64,000 nt of DNA from Pseudomonadota bacterium (GTDB lineage: Bacteria; Desulfobacterota; Desulfovibrionia; Desulfovibrionales; Desulfovibrionaceae): contig JAHIUW010000009.1 in the NCBI GenBank assembly GCA_018816865.1, forward strand, positions 1-64,000. The letters run 5' to 3'. Shown piece by piece: positions 36,595-47,296 of this stretch. Each line of letters starts with the position of its first letter. Within the stretch, counting starts at the first letter, position 1. The notes beneath the pieces are model-generated. The model searched no databases. It was not told the DNA's origin and saw only the letters and a list, made by a program, of their open reading frames with translations. Position numbers and translations under genes: made by a program.

Positions 36595-36972
36595 CTAGGG
36601 AATCAGACGCGCCAGCTTGAGCCCGGCAAACAGCAGGGCAAGGCCGATCAGGTTTTGGCCCGCGATATTGACGGCCGCAAAGAGCCATTGGCCCGCGCGC
36701 ATCAGGGCCACGGACTCGAAGGCGAAGGTGGAGAAGGTGGTGAATGCGCCCATGAAGCCGGTCAGGACCATGACCCTGGCCTGCGGCCCGAAGGCGGTCC
36801 GATCCTCAAAGATTCCCCAGACCAGTCCGAAGAGCAGACAGCCCAGCATGTTGACCGCGAAAGTCCCCAGTGGGAATGACCCGCCGACCAGGCGCTGGAC
36901 CAGTCCGGCCAGGCCATAGCGGGACAGGGCGCCGGCCCCTCCTGCCAGGGCGATGAGCACAAGCTTTTGCAC
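36595..36972 (-). CDS. crcB: Fluoride exporter CrcB/Fluc
   Basis: A 125-residue membrane protein with four helices that forms a dual-topology fluoride channel. Motifs: [11 protein letters not shown] at the N-terminus, [17 protein letters not shown] with the conserved Asn, and [15 protein letters not shown] with the phenylalanine track and the sodium-site region. GTG at 36972 follows GGAGG. No fluoride riboswitch is apparent upstream. It is first in a pair with the DUF190 gene and divergent from a CYTH gene. Confidence 0.93.
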   Translation of the reverse strand: MQKLVLIALAGGAGALSRYGLAGLVQRLVGGSFPLGTFAVNMLGCLLFGLVWGIFEDRTAFGPQARVMVLTGFMGAFTTFSTFAFESVALMRAGQWLFAAVNIAGQNLIGLALLFAGLKLARLIP

Positions 36973-37062
36973 GCGCGTGGTCCTCCATGCGTCGTTGCGG
37001 TTTTGTCCGGGACGGTTTACCCTAGTAAAACAGCCCATAAGGCTGATGAAGGGGACATTCCC

Positions 37063-37686
37063 ATGCCGATGGAGACGGAACTCAAATATCTCGGCGCGAA
37101 CCTGGACGACATGCACCACAGGCTACAGGCTTTGGGCGCGGATTTCCAGGGAAAGCGTTTTGAATCCAATATCGTGTTCGATGATCCCGAGCGGTCTTTG
37201 AAGGAACGTGGCATCCTGGTGCGTCTGCGCGATGACGGGCGGCGGATTCTGACGCTCAAGCGGCCTCCCGCAGGGCCGATCCCCCTGGGAGTCAAAGCCT
37301 GGGACGAGCATGAGACCGCCGTGGACGATCCCCTCGCCATCGAGATATTGCTGGAGACACTGGGCTACGGCCCGGCCTTCGCCTACGAGAAGGTCCGTGA
37401 GGAGTGGTTGTTCAGGGCCTGTCACATCTGCCTGGACCTGCTGCCGTTTGGCGAGTTCGTGGAGATCGAGGGCGAGCCCGAGGCGATTCCCGTTGCCGCG
37501 GCGGCCCTGGGGCTGGTTGCCTGTGAATCGTCCATCAAGAACTACCATCAACTCAACCGTGAATACCGAGAGGCCGAGGGCCTTGAGCCGCGCGAGAGTT
37601 TTGTGTTTGCCCCAGACCAGAAAAAGGCATTGCTGGCCCAACTCTCTCTGGCGTCGTTCTCTGGACAACTCCCGCACAGGTCTTAG
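37063..37686 (+). CDS. CYTH domain protein
   Basis: A 207-residue soluble protein with the CYTH signature ExExK as METELKYL at the N-terminus, followed by alternating basic and acidic strands ([26 protein letters not shown]). CYTH enzymes act on triphosphates: class IV adenylate cyclases, thiamine triphosphatases or inorganic triphosphatases. This one resembles CyaB-like proteins, but the substrate cannot be decided. AAGGGG lies eight bases upstream. The last residues after about 175 are outside the domain. Confidence 0.85.
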   Translation: MPMETELKYLGANLDDMHHRLQALGADFQGKRFESNIVFDDPERSLKERGILVRLRDDGRRILTLKRPPAGPIPLGVKAWDEHETAVDDPLAIEILLETLGYGPAFAYEKVREEWLFRACHICLDLLPFGEFVEIEGEPEAIPVAAAALGLVACESSIKNYHQLNREYREAEGLEPRESFVFAPDQKKALLAQLSLASFSGQLPHRS

Positions 37687-37714
37687 CTTTGGGGAAGGTT
37701 TTACTGTTTTCCCC

Positions 37715-37790
37715 TTGTGGTGCAAGGCCGGTTGGCGTAGTATGTTTCTAATGGAGGAAGTCCCGATTCCCAAGGCTGGGCGGGGCTTCC
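37715..37790 (+). promoter_or_regulatory. Candidate clpS promoter and leader hairpin
   Basis: TTGTGG (37715-37720) and TAGTAT (37738-37743) are 17 bases apart. The leader then contains a ten-bp hairpin GGAAGTCCCG / CGGGGCTTCC (one G-U) at 37756-37790, ending ten bases before the ribosome site. Confidence 0.45.
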
Positions 37791-37812
37791 GGTAACGTAG
37801 GAGGAGTCCACG

Positions 37813-38124
37813 GTGGCGGATCCTTTCGCGCGGCCCGGGCAACCGGGCGTCTATATCGAGGATGAGGTTCGCGAGCCCCGTAAGTACAAGGTGCTGCTGC
37901 ATAACGACGACTACACCACCATGGAGTTTGTCGTGCGGGTCCTCATCACCGTGTTTGGCAAGTCGCAGACAGAGGCCATGGACATCATGCTCAAGGTCCA
38001 CAACGATGGCGTTGGCGTCTGCGGCATCTATACGGCAGAGGTTGCGGAGACCAAGATGGTTCTTGTGCGCCAGTTAGCCGCCCGCGACGGGTTCCCCCTC
38101 AAGTGCACGACAGAAGAGGTGTAA
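37813..38124 (+). CDS. clpS: ATP-dependent Clp protease adaptor ClpS
   Basis: A 103-residue adaptor that delivers N-end-rule substrates to ClpA. The substrate-binding core is present: YKVLLHNDDYTTMEFVVRVL (with the NDD pocket residues) and ETKMVLVRQLA; the Val/Met pocket residues fit ClpS recognising bulky hydrophobic N-terminal residues. GTG at 37813 follows AGGAGG. Its stop is directly next to the clpA start. Confidence 0.95.
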   Translation: MADPFARPGQPGVYIEDEVREPRKYKVLLHNDDYTTMEFVVRVLITVFGKSQTEAMDIMLKVHNDGVGVCGIYTAEVAETKMVLVRQLAARDGFPLKCTTEEV

Positions 38125-40440
<2,316 letters not shown>

Positions 40441-40479
40441 TCGCTGGCCCGTGTTGAAACAGGCAAGATCAACCAACCC

Positions 40480-40512
40480 CGGCGCGGGCGGTTCGCCGTC
40501 CGCGCCGTTTTT
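40480..40512 (+). terminator. Hairpin terminator between clpA and aat
   Basis: A strong stem (CGGCGCGG...CCGCGCCG with TTCG loop) followed by TTTTT, 40 bases after clpA and 16 before the aat ATG. It may attenuate aat expression. Confidence 0.75.
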
Positions 40513-40527
40513 GCTGGCGTCGACCCC

Positions 40528-41244
40528 ATGAGCATTGATTTTATCCCACCTGGAACGGATTGGTTCCCCAACCCCAACAATGCGGACCCGGACGGGCTAT
40601 TGGCGTTCGGCGGAGATCTCTCCGTGCGACGGTTGGTGGAATCCTACGCCCGGGGTCTTTTCCCCTGGTACGGCCCGGGGGACCCAATTCTGTGGTGGTC
40701 GCCGGACCCCAGGCTGGTGTTGGCCCCGGCCGAGTTGCATGTCTCACGCTCCTTGCGTCGTGCGATCAACTCCAGGCGTTTTACGATTACCGTGGACCAG
40801 GATTTCGGCGCGGTGATCCGTGAGTGTTCGCTGGTCCCCCGACCGGAGGGACCGGGCACCTGGCTGGTGCCGGAGATGGTCGAGGCCTATGTGGAACTGC
40901 ATTGCGCGGGCTGGGCGCACAGTGTGGAGGCCCGCCTGGACGGGGAACTGGTGGGTGGGGTCTATGGGGTGTCCGTGGGCCGGGCGTTTTTCGGGGAATC
41001 CATGTTCTACCTCGAGCCCGAGGCCTCCAAGGTGGCCTTTGTCTGGCTGGCGCGGCTGCTGGAGTCCTGGGGCTACGGCCTCATCGACTGCCAGCAGACC
41101 ACGGCCCATCTGTTGCGTTTCGGGGCGCGCGAAATCCCCCGCAACCGTTTTCTGGCGCGGCTGTATTCGCTGGTGACGCAGCCCCCGGCTGACGGGGCCT
41201 GGGCCATGCCGCAAGCCTTCGATCCGCTGTCATCCCCCTCCTAG
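40528..41244 (+). CDS. aat: Leucyl/phenylalanyl-tRNA-protein transferase
   Basis: A 238-residue enzyme that adds Leu or Phe from aminoacyl-tRNA to N-terminal Arg/Lys of proteins, making N-end-rule substrates for ClpS-ClpA. Family motifs include FPNPNNADPDGLLAFGGDLS at the start (part: GLLAFGGDLS), YARGLFPWY, WWSPDPRLVL, VSRSLRR, GESMFY and DCQQTTAHLLRFGA. The start codon lacks a strong ribosome site. Its stop overlaps the convergent dgt stop. Together with clpSA it makes a complete N-end-rule delivery set. Confidence 0.95.
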   Translation: MSIDFIPPGTDWFPNPNNADPDGLLAFGGDLSVRRLVESYARGLFPWYGPGDPILWWSPDPRLVLAPAELHVSRSLRRAINSRRFTITVDQDFGAVIRECSLVPRPEGPGTWLVPEMVEAYVELHCAGWAHSVEARLDGELVGGVYGVSVGRAFFGESMFYLEPEASKVAFVWLARLLESWGYGLIDCQQTTAHLLRFGAREIPRNRFLARLYSLVTQPPADGAWAMPQAFDPLSSPS

Positions 41245-42464
41245 AAAGAGACGATCTCCTCAAAGGCCTTGATGGCGAAGGAGTCGGTCATGCCCGAGAT
41301 GTAGTCCAGGATGGCGCGGGTGTAGTCGGCTTCGTCGTCGGGATTGTAGAGCCGGTCAGCCATGTATTTCAGGCTGATGGTGCGCCGCAGGCTTGGGTAT
41401 CCGTATTTGATCAGCCAGTCGTAGAAGGTCCCTGCCAGGGCGGGGCAGGCCTCGCGCAGCTGATTGACGTTGGAGAGGCTCTTGTCCGGCTGGTAGGTGG
41501 CCTTCAGGCGCTTGAAGATGGTGTTCACGATCAGCTCGGCATACTCCACGAAATAGGCCAGCCGCTCATGGAAGTGGATGTGGCGGTAGTTGAACTCCGT
41601 GAGTTCGGCCATCAGCTCCACGTTGGCGTTCGAGAGGCGCAGCCCCCCCTCAAGGGAGCTTGAGCGACACAGGTCGTTGATGAAGACCTGCATCAGCAGG
41701 GAGTTGTTGATGTGCCGGAAGGTGGACTCCCCGAAGCGCTGGGCCAGGGAGCGCAGGTGTTTCAATTCGTCCTTGGTCAGGATCTTCAGGCGGATGGCGT
41801 CCTCGATATCCCGTCCAAGGGAGGCGATGCGGTCCGAGATCTTGACCACCGCCCCTTCCCAGGTGAACGGCTCGGCCGTGGTGTTTCCGGAAAACTGTTC
41901 CAGGGAGCCGGCCGTGTCCCTTGGGCGCACCGGGGTATTGCCGATCTGCCCGCAGGGGCTGACCACTCCGTCGCGCACCGCATAGGTCAGGTTCAGGTTG
42001 TAGTGCACCCCGCCCGGGGCCTCCAGGGTTTCGATGCGATCCATGAAATGCAGGCTGTTGCGCTCGTGCCTGAAGCGGCTGCCCAGTTCGGTCTCGGCAA
42101 TGCGCGAGATATGCCGTTCACCCGCGTGTCCGAAGGGGGCGTGCCCCAGGTCGTGCCCGATGGCGATGGCGCTGGTCAGTTCGGCGTTCAGGCCCAGGGT
42201 TTCGGCGATGGTCCGCGCCACGGCGGTGACGTGGTTCACATGCTCGATGCGCGTGCAGACGTGGTCGTTCTGCGTGGCGTAAAAGACCTGGGTCTTGTGC
42301 TTCAAGCGGCGAAAGGCCGTGGAGTGCAGGATGCGGTTGTAGTCGCGTGCGAAATCGCTGCGCAGGTCGCCTTGCCTGGCGTAGAGCGGCTCAAAGCGGG
42401 TGATGGCCTGTTCCCATTTGGGATGTCCGGGGCGCATGGCCTCGGACAGGAAGGCGGGCTCCAT
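41241..42464 (-). CDS. dgt: Deoxyguanosinetriphosphate triphosphohydrolase-like protein
   Basis: A 407-residue HD-domain enzyme that hydrolyses dNTPs to nucleosides and triphosphate. Key motifs: YNRILHSTAFRRLKHKTQV, EHVNHVTAVARTIAE (first metal His) and AIGHDLGHAPFGHAGE with the HD pair (His104-Asp105), then ISDRIASLGRDIED. AAGGAG lies before the ATG. The gene is convergent with aat and shares four bases at the stops. The exact nucleotide preference is not determined. Confidence 0.92.
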   Translation of the reverse strand: MEPAFLSEAMRPGHPKWEQAITRFEPLYARQGDLRSDFARDYNRILHSTAFRRLKHKTQVFYATQNDHVCTRIEHVNHVTAVARTIAETLGLNAELTSAIAIGHDLGHAPFGHAGERHISRIAETELGSRFRHERNSLHFMDRIETLEAPGGVHYNLNLTYAVRDGVVSPCGQIGNTPVRPRDTAGSLEQFSGNTTAEPFTWEGAVVKISDRIASLGRDIEDAIRLKILTKDELKHLRSLAQRFGESTFRHINNSLLMQVFINDLCRSSSLEGGLRLSNANVELMAELTEFNYRHIHFHERLAYFVEYAELIVNTIFKRLKATYQPDKSLSNVNQLREACPALAGTFYDWLIKYGYPSLRRTISLKYMADRLYNPDDEADYTRAILDYISGMTDSFAIKAFEEIVSF

Positions 42465-42582
42465 GAGAACTCCTTGAGTACGAAATCGCAGTATTTGGAA
42501 TTGAGGTGTTACACTTCAGAGGTACGGGGAGTCAAAGAATCTGAGGAGTCAAAGAAGCGGATAGAGAGCTTGATCCGTTGAT

Positions 42583-43584
42583 TCAGTCGTTAATCGTTAT
42601 GCCGGAAGTATTCTCAGGGAAACAAATCCTCGAGGGAGTGTAGACCACATCGGGTACAAATTCTCCGTGATGGATTTTGTACAAAGTCTCCACTGCTTTT
42701 TTGCCCATATCGTAGGGAACCTGACCAACATTGCCATGAGCGAGCCCTTGTTTCAGGAGTTGCAGTTGTGAGTCTAGGGAGTCGCCCACGATGACGAGGA
42801 CTTGTTTGGACTCCAGCGTTGCCAAGCGATTGGTCATGCTGGTTCTGTAGTCATCAGGGTTTTGCTGTGGCCAGGCTCCAAGGATGATGATGGTGTCGAC
42901 TTTGTTTTTGTCCTGGGTTCCCGTGTCGAATATGTAAAGCAGTTGTTCCAAAGCCATGTTTGGGTCATCACGGCAGAAGAGGGGGCAACGTTCGTATTCT
43001 TTCCATTTGCCGGAGGCGGAAGCGGCGAGTGCCTTCCGGACGCCTCTCATGCGGTCGTTCAGCCCCGGGGCGGACTTGTGCCCGCTGATGATGCACAGCG
43101 TTCCACCATCCGGGCGGTATTTTAGAACCAGTGTCCCCAGTTTCTGTCCGAATTCATAATTGTCTGTGCCGATGTAGGTGCTTCGAATGTCCTTTGAGCG
43201 AGCCAGGGTTTGTTGGGAGAAGTCCGAATCAAAGGTTACGACGGGAATGCCTGCATTGCGGGCTTTTGCTATACTCCGATTCTCTATGAATTCGGAGTGA
43301 ATGACCGCCACGGCCAGTCCGTCGATACCTTCGTCGATAAGGCGCGAGATGATGCTGTCCTGCAGGCGAGGGTCTGCCGTTTCTGGCCCCTCGTAGATGC
43401 ACTGGACATCTCCAAGTTCTTTGGCTGCGTCCATGCAACCCTGTTTAGCCGGCAGGTAGAATGTGTTGTTTTCTGCCTTGGGGATGATGGCGAAACGTAA
43501 AGTTTTCCCTGTTGCCGTATTGGACAAGGGGAGGGCGAGTACAATGCAAAGTGCAAGCGCAAGAAGAATTGTCTGTTTTAACAT
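42583..43584 (-). CDS. Periplasmic sugar-type binding protein, orphan
   Basis: A 333-residue periplasmic protein with a Sec signal peptide (MLKQTILLALALCIVLALP...). Its fold is of the ribose-binding type: RFAIIPKAENNTFYLPAKQG, a LIDEGIDGLAVAVIHS segment, VVTFDSDFSQ, and YIGTDNYEFGQKLG. No permease or ATPase gene is near, so it may feed a sensor or a transporter elsewhere. GC content is visibly lower than its neighbours, with more A/T third positions, hinting at recent transfer. The start lies near an AT-rich upstream region and lacks a strong ribosome site. Confidence 0.8.
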   Translation of the reverse strand: MLKQTILLALALCIVLALPLSNTATGKTLRFAIIPKAENNTFYLPAKQGCMDAAKELGDVQCIYEGPETADPRLQDSIISRLIDEGIDGLAVAVIHSEFIENRSIAKARNAGIPVVTFDSDFSQQTLARSKDIRSTYIGTDNYEFGQKLGTLVLKYRPDGGTLCIISGHKSAPGLNDRMRGVRKALAASASGKWKEYERCPLFCRDDPNMALEQLLYIFDTGTQDKNKVDTIIILGAWPQQNPDDYRTSMTNRLATLESKQVLVIVGDSLDSQLQLLKQGLAHGNVGQVPYDMGKKAVETLYKIHHGEFVPDVVYTPSRICFPENTSGITIND

Positions 43585-43624
43585 TTCTCCAAATATTTAT
43601 TATAATATATTAAACGTTGCAATG

Positions 43625-44287
43625 TCAGATGGGGCTCTTTGCAAAAGAATGTGAGGTAATGACGGCCACCGCTCGCACGGGCGACCCGTCGCCATTCTGG
43701 ATGGGCAGGGGCAGGGCCTGGAATTCGAAGCCGCTGGCGGGCAGTGCCCCAAGATTGCAGAGATTTTCCACGATCACCAGACCCGCTTCGAACAGCAGAT
43801 GATGGACCGGGTAGTGGCTGGAATCCGTCGAGTCCACGGAGATGGCGTCCAAGCCGATGCCCGAGAGGCCGAACCCAGTCAGCCATGCGGCGGCGGCCTG
43901 GTCCAGGACGGGGAAGCCCCTGAAGTATTCGGGATTGGCCCAGTGTTCTTCCCAGCCGGTGCGCAGGATGGCGAAGGCCGAGCGTGCCAGGGCCGGGGCG
44001 TAGGGCTCCAGGTCCGCCCGTCGGATTTCGTTGACGCCACGCAGGTCCAGGACGCACCCCGGCCCCATGAAACGCTCCGGGGGCAGGTTGCTGAGGGTCG
44101 GGCCCTCGGGCAGCATGTGCGCGGGCACGTCCAGGTGCGTGCCGGTGTGCGTGAGCAGCGTCAGGCGTTGCTCTGCAAATCCCTCGACCTGGATGGAGGT
44201 CGCCTGTTTGAAGACCGGGGGCTCGGTACCGGGGTAGACCGGCATGCCCGAGCCCATAGGGTGCGTGAGATCAATGATGCGGGCCAT
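43625..44287 (-). CDS. Cyclase family (kynurenine formamidase-like) metal hydrolase
   Basis: A 220-residue enzyme of the cyclase family. IIDLTHPMGSGMPVYPGTEP at the N-terminus and the metal-binding HTGTHLDVPAHM (His51 and nearby His/Asp) are characteristic. Later GLDAISVDSTD and HHLLFEAGLVIVENL fit. Members hydrolyse N-formylkynurenine or related amides; the substrate here is unknown. The upstream gene on the same strand is separated by a terminator. Confidence 0.85.
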   Translation of the reverse strand: MARIIDLTHPMGSGMPVYPGTEPPVFKQATSIQVEGFAEQRLTLLTHTGTHLDVPAHMLPEGPTLSNLPPERFMGPGCVLDLRGVNEIRRADLEPYAPALARSAFAILRTGWEEHWANPEYFRGFPVLDQAAAAWLTGFGLSGIGLDAISVDSTDSSHYPVHHLLFEAGLVIVENLCNLGALPASGFEFQALPLPIQNGDGSPVRAVAVITSHSFAKSPI

Positions 44288-44303
44288 GGCAATCCTTGCT
44301 CTG

Positions 44304-44335
44304 AAAAAGGCGAAGGCAGTCGCTGCCTTCGCCTT
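44304..44335 (-). terminator. Terminator after the 44352-44834 gene
   Basis: A perfect 13-bp stem AAGGCGAAGGCAG / CTGCCTTCGCCTT with a three-base loop; on the minus strand it is followed by TTTTTCAG. Confidence 0.8.
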
Positions 44336-44351
44336 GATTGGTTTGCTGGTC

Positions 44352-44834
44352 CTAGTCCAGGTCGTCCACTAGAGGGTCGGCCTGGGACAGGTCGTAGAGC
44401 CCGTGCATGGGGAACGGCAGGTCGAAGTTCGGCAGTTGCGAAAAGCGGATCAGGCCGATGGTCTTGCCCTCGGGGACGGAGGACAGGGGCGCCAGTCCCT
44501 TGGGAATGGGGAAGCTCATGGCGCTGGAGCTGGCCTCGGACACACGGTCCTCATAGCGGGTCTTGATGTATTCAAAGATCTGATCGCGTTCCTGGCTGGT
44601 GAAGGCCTCCAGCACGACTCTTTTGCTACCTTCGGGATCGTCCCGGCCGGGCTCCACCGCATTGCCCAGCAGGTGCTCCCAGGCGTAGCTGTCGAATTCG
44701 GCTTGGTCGAACTCCGGGCGGAAGAGATGCACCTGGACGTTCTTGCGACCTTTGAAACACTTGATGGTCATGGTCAGGACATAGCCCCTGTCCGTGGGCA
44801 GGGGGCGTTCCGGGGCCACACTGTGTATCTGCAT
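44352..44834 (-). CDS. Uncharacterised protein
   Basis: A 160-residue soluble protein, beginning MQIHSVAPERPLPTDRGYVLTM and ending with an acidic SQADPLVDDLD. No recognised domain. KGRKNVQVHLFRPEFDQAEFDSYAWEHL near residue 28 has a mixed strand/helix pattern. It has AGGAG nearby upstream and faces a divergent small lipoprotein gene across a region with a CRP/FNR-type palindrome. Confidence 0.65.
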   Translation of the reverse strand: MQIHSVAPERPLPTDRGYVLTMTIKCFKGRKNVQVHLFRPEFDQAEFDSYAWEHLLGNAVEPGRDDPEGSKRVVLEAFTSQERDQIFEYIKTRYEDRVSEASSSAMSFPIPKGLAPLSSVPEGKTIGLIRFSQLPNFDLPFPMHGLYDLSQADPLVDDLD

Positions 44835-44921
44835 GCCGTCACTCCTGTGCGGTTGCGGTTGAATCGGGTGAGCAGCCGTGGGCCTGCTCAGGTGGGCTTT
44901 GTGTACGAAAAAAAGAGGCTT

Positions 44922-44939
44922 TTGTGAAGCCCTTCACAA
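44922..44939. promoter_or_regulatory. CRP/FNR-type operator (HcpR-like consensus)
   Basis: TTGTGAAGCCCTTCACAA is a perfect palindrome with TGTGA-N6-TCACA core. It lies 83 bases before the tiny lipoprotein gene and 88 before the divergent 44834 gene. A candidate -10 (TGTGATACT, 44976-44983) would place it near -60, a class I activator position for the lipoprotein. In Desulfovibrio the consensus TTGTGA-N6-TCACAA is associated, as I recall, with HcpR. Confidence 0.6.
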
Positions 44940-45021
44940 GCGTCATCTCGCCAGGCTATTCGGGCAAAGGATCCTGTGATACTTTGGGCCGAATCCATCC
45001 AACACAAAGGGACATCTTGCC

Positions 45022-45174
45022 ATGCTCAAACGATTTTTGATTCTGACCTGTCTGTTGGCCCTTCTTGTTTCCACCTTTGGCTGCGAAAAGGAAGGGGAAA
45101 TGGAAAAAGCCGGGAAGAAACTGGATCAGGCCGCTGAAAGCCTGAAGGACTCGAGCAAAAAACTGTTCGAATAG
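45022..45174 (+). CDS. Small lipoprotein (50 residues)
   Basis: A 50-residue protein: positively charged start MLKRFLI, a hydrophobic run, and a probable lipobox STFGC (Cys21), followed by a Lys/Glu-rich helical tail ([20 protein letters not shown]). It resembles entericidin-like lipoproteins in size and layout, but toxin function is only a guess. AAAGGGA precedes the ATG by about ten bases. A palindromic CRP/FNR-type site lies upstream and a terminator downstream, so it is a monocistronic, regulated unit. Confidence 0.7.
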   Translation: MLKRFLILTCLLALLVSTFGCEKEGEMEKAGKKLDQAAESLKDSSKKLFE

Positions 45175-45197
45175 ACCAAGGCAATCACCGTCCAAGG

Positions 45198-45220
45198 GAA
45201 GGCTTCGGCCTTCTTTTTTT
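45198..45220 (+). terminator. Terminator after the small lipoprotein gene
   Basis: Six-bp stem GAAGGC / GCCTTC with a TTCG loop and seven following T residues. Confidence 0.85.
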
Positions 45221-45274
45221 GTTGACGAAGGTTTGACTGTTTACCTCGCTCCGGGCTGCAGGTACAAGCAGGAC

Positions 45275-47296
45275 ATGCCCTCATTCGATAATGTGAACGA
45301 CACCATCCCCTTTCGCATCCAGAGTCCCTTTGAGCCCCGCGGCGATCAGCCCCGGGCCATCGAGGACCTGGCCGCCAACCTGCGCCAAGGGGTGCCCAGC
45401 CAGGTGTTGCTGGGCGTGACCGGCTCGGGCAAGACCTTCACCATGGCCAAGGTGGTGGAGGCGGTGCAGCGGCCCGCGCTGATCCTGGCCCCCAACAAGA
45501 CCCTGGCCGCCCAGTTGTACAATGAGTTCAAGAGCCTGTTCCCGGACAATGCCGTGGAATATTTCGTCAGTTATTACGATTATTATCAGCCCGAAGCCTA
45601 TCTGCCCCACACGGACATCTACATCGATAAGGATTCGTCCATCAACGACGAGATCGAGAAGCTGCGCCATGCGGCCACCCATGCGCTGCTCACCCGGCGC
45701 GATGTGCTCATCGTGGCCTCGGTGTCCTGCATCTATGGCCTGGGCTCACCCGAATACTACTCCAAAATGGTGTTGCCCCTGGAGCCTGGGCAGCGGCTCT
45801 CGCGCGGGCAGCTCATCGAGCGGTTGGTGGAGGTCCACTACGAGCGCAACGACTACGACTTCCATCGGGGAACCTTCCGCGTGCGCGGCGACGTGCTGGA
45901 GATCATCCCCGCCTATTCCAACCAGCAGGCCCTGCGTGTGGAGTTCTTCGGCGACGAGATCGATGCCGTGTCCGAGACCGACCCCATCACCGGCGAGGTC
46001 TTGTCGCGTCTTCCCAGGGCCGTGATCTTTCCGGCCAGCCATTATGTTTCCGACCGCGCCAACCTGAACCGGGCCATGGATGAGATTCGTGACGAGCTGG
46101 CGGTCAGGCTCAATTACTACAGGGATCGCAACATGCTGGTGGAGGCCCAACGCCTTGAACAGCGCACCCAGCTGGACCTGGAGATGATTGAGGAGCTTGG
46201 GTATTGCAACGGCATCGAGAACTACTCACGCTTTCTGGATGGGCGCAGTCCCGGTGAACCGCCACACACCCTGCTGGACTATTTCCCCGAGGACTTCTTG
46301 ATGTTCGTGGACGAGTCGCATGTCACTGTGTCCCAGGTGGGTGGGATGTCCAAGGGCGACAACTCGCGCAAGCAGACCCTGGTGGACTTCGGGTTCCGCC
46401 TGCCCTCGGCCCTGGACAACCGTCCCCTGAACTTCGAGGAGTTCCGCAAGCGCATCAATCAGACCGTCTACGTTTCTGCAACGCCCGGCCCCTGGGAATT
46501 GGATCAGGCCCAGGGGCTTGTGGTGGAACAGATCATCCGCCCCACCTGGCTGGTGGACCCCGAGATCGAGGTGCGCCCTTCGAAAGGGCAGATGGACGAC
46601 CTGATGACCGAATGCCGCAAGCGTCGCGAGGCGGGGGAACGGGTGCTGGTGACCACGCTCACCAAGCGCATGGCCGAGGATCTGACGGAATACATGCAGA
46701 GCATGGGCCTTGCCACGCGCTATCTGCATTCGGATATCGACACCCTGGAGCGGGTGTCCATCATCCAGGCCCTCAGAAAGGGCGAATTCGACGTGCTGGT
46801 GGGCATCAACCTGCTGCGTGAGGGCCTGGACATCCCCGAGGTCTCGCTGGTGGCCATCCTGGACGCCGACAAGGAAGGCTTTTTGCGTTCCGTGCGTTCC
46901 CTTGTCCAGACCTTCGGGCGTGCCTCGCGCAATACCCAAGGCCGGGTCCTGATGTATGCCGACTCGGTGACGCGCTCCATGCAGACGGCCATGGAAGAAA
47001 CCGCGCGCCGCAGGGAGTTGCAGCTGAACTACAACGCCGAGCATGGACAGAAACCGACTACCGTACGGAAAGAATTGAATAATGTACTGGATTCGTTATA
47101 TACACGTCTGGAAGGGAGCAAGGGCAAGGTGCCCCTGCTGGCCGAGGACCTGGCCAGCGACCCCAAGGCCATGGCTGCCGAGATCAAGCGCCTGGAGCGC
47201 GAGATGCGGACGGCGGCCAAGGACCTGGAGTTCGAGCGTGCAGCGGAACTTCGGGATCGGATCACCATGCTGCGTGAACTGATGCGAGCTGTTTAA
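45275..47296 (+). CDS. uvrB: UvrABC system protein B
   Basis: UvrB is the damage-verifying helicase-like subunit of nucleotide excision repair. From the ATG at 45275 it is 673 residues, exactly the usual length; an upstream in-frame TTG at 45233 is rejected because it directly follows the terminator. Walker A GVTGSGKT (47-54), the beta-hairpin [13 protein letters not shown], and C-terminal UVR domain ([26 protein letters not shown], cited in part: FERAAELRD) are present. Its stop overlaps the start of the channel gene by one base. Confidence 0.97.
   Translation: MPSFDNVNDTIPFRIQSPFEPRGDQPRAIEDLAANLRQGVPSQVLLGVTGSGKTFTMAKVVEAVQRPALILAPNKTLAAQLYNEFKSLFPDNAVEYFVSYYDYYQPEAYLPHTDIYIDKDSSINDEIEKLRHAATHALLTRRDVLIVASVSCIYGLGSPEYYSKMVLPLEPGQRLSRGQLIERLVEVHYERNDYDFHRGTFRVRGDVLEIIPAYSNQQALRVEFFGDEIDAVSETDPITGEVLSRLPRAVIFPASHYVSDRANLNRAMDEIRDELAVRLNYYRDRNMLVEAQRLEQRTQLDLEMIEELGYCNGIENYSRFLDGRSPGEPPHTLLDYFPEDFLMFVDESHVTVSQVGGMSKGDNSRKQTLVDFGFRLPSALDNRPLNFEEFRKRINQTVYVSATPGPWELDQAQGLVVEQIIRPTWLVDPEIEVRPSKGQMDDLMTECRKRREAGERVLVTTLTKRMAEDLTEYMQSMGLATRYLHSDIDTLERVSIIQALRKGEFDVLVGINLLREGLDIPEVSLVAILDADKEGFLRSVRSLVQTFGRASRNTQGRVLMYADSVTRSMQTAMEETARRRELQLNYNAEHGQKPTTVRKELNNVLDSLYTRLEGSKGKVPLLAEDLASDPKAMAAEIKRLEREMRTAAKDLEFERAAELRDRITMLRELMRAV

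Noticed and set aside
36973-37062. Fluoride riboswitch before crcB
   Set aside because: The conserved pseudoknot sequence of that riboswitch is not visible in this 90-base gap.
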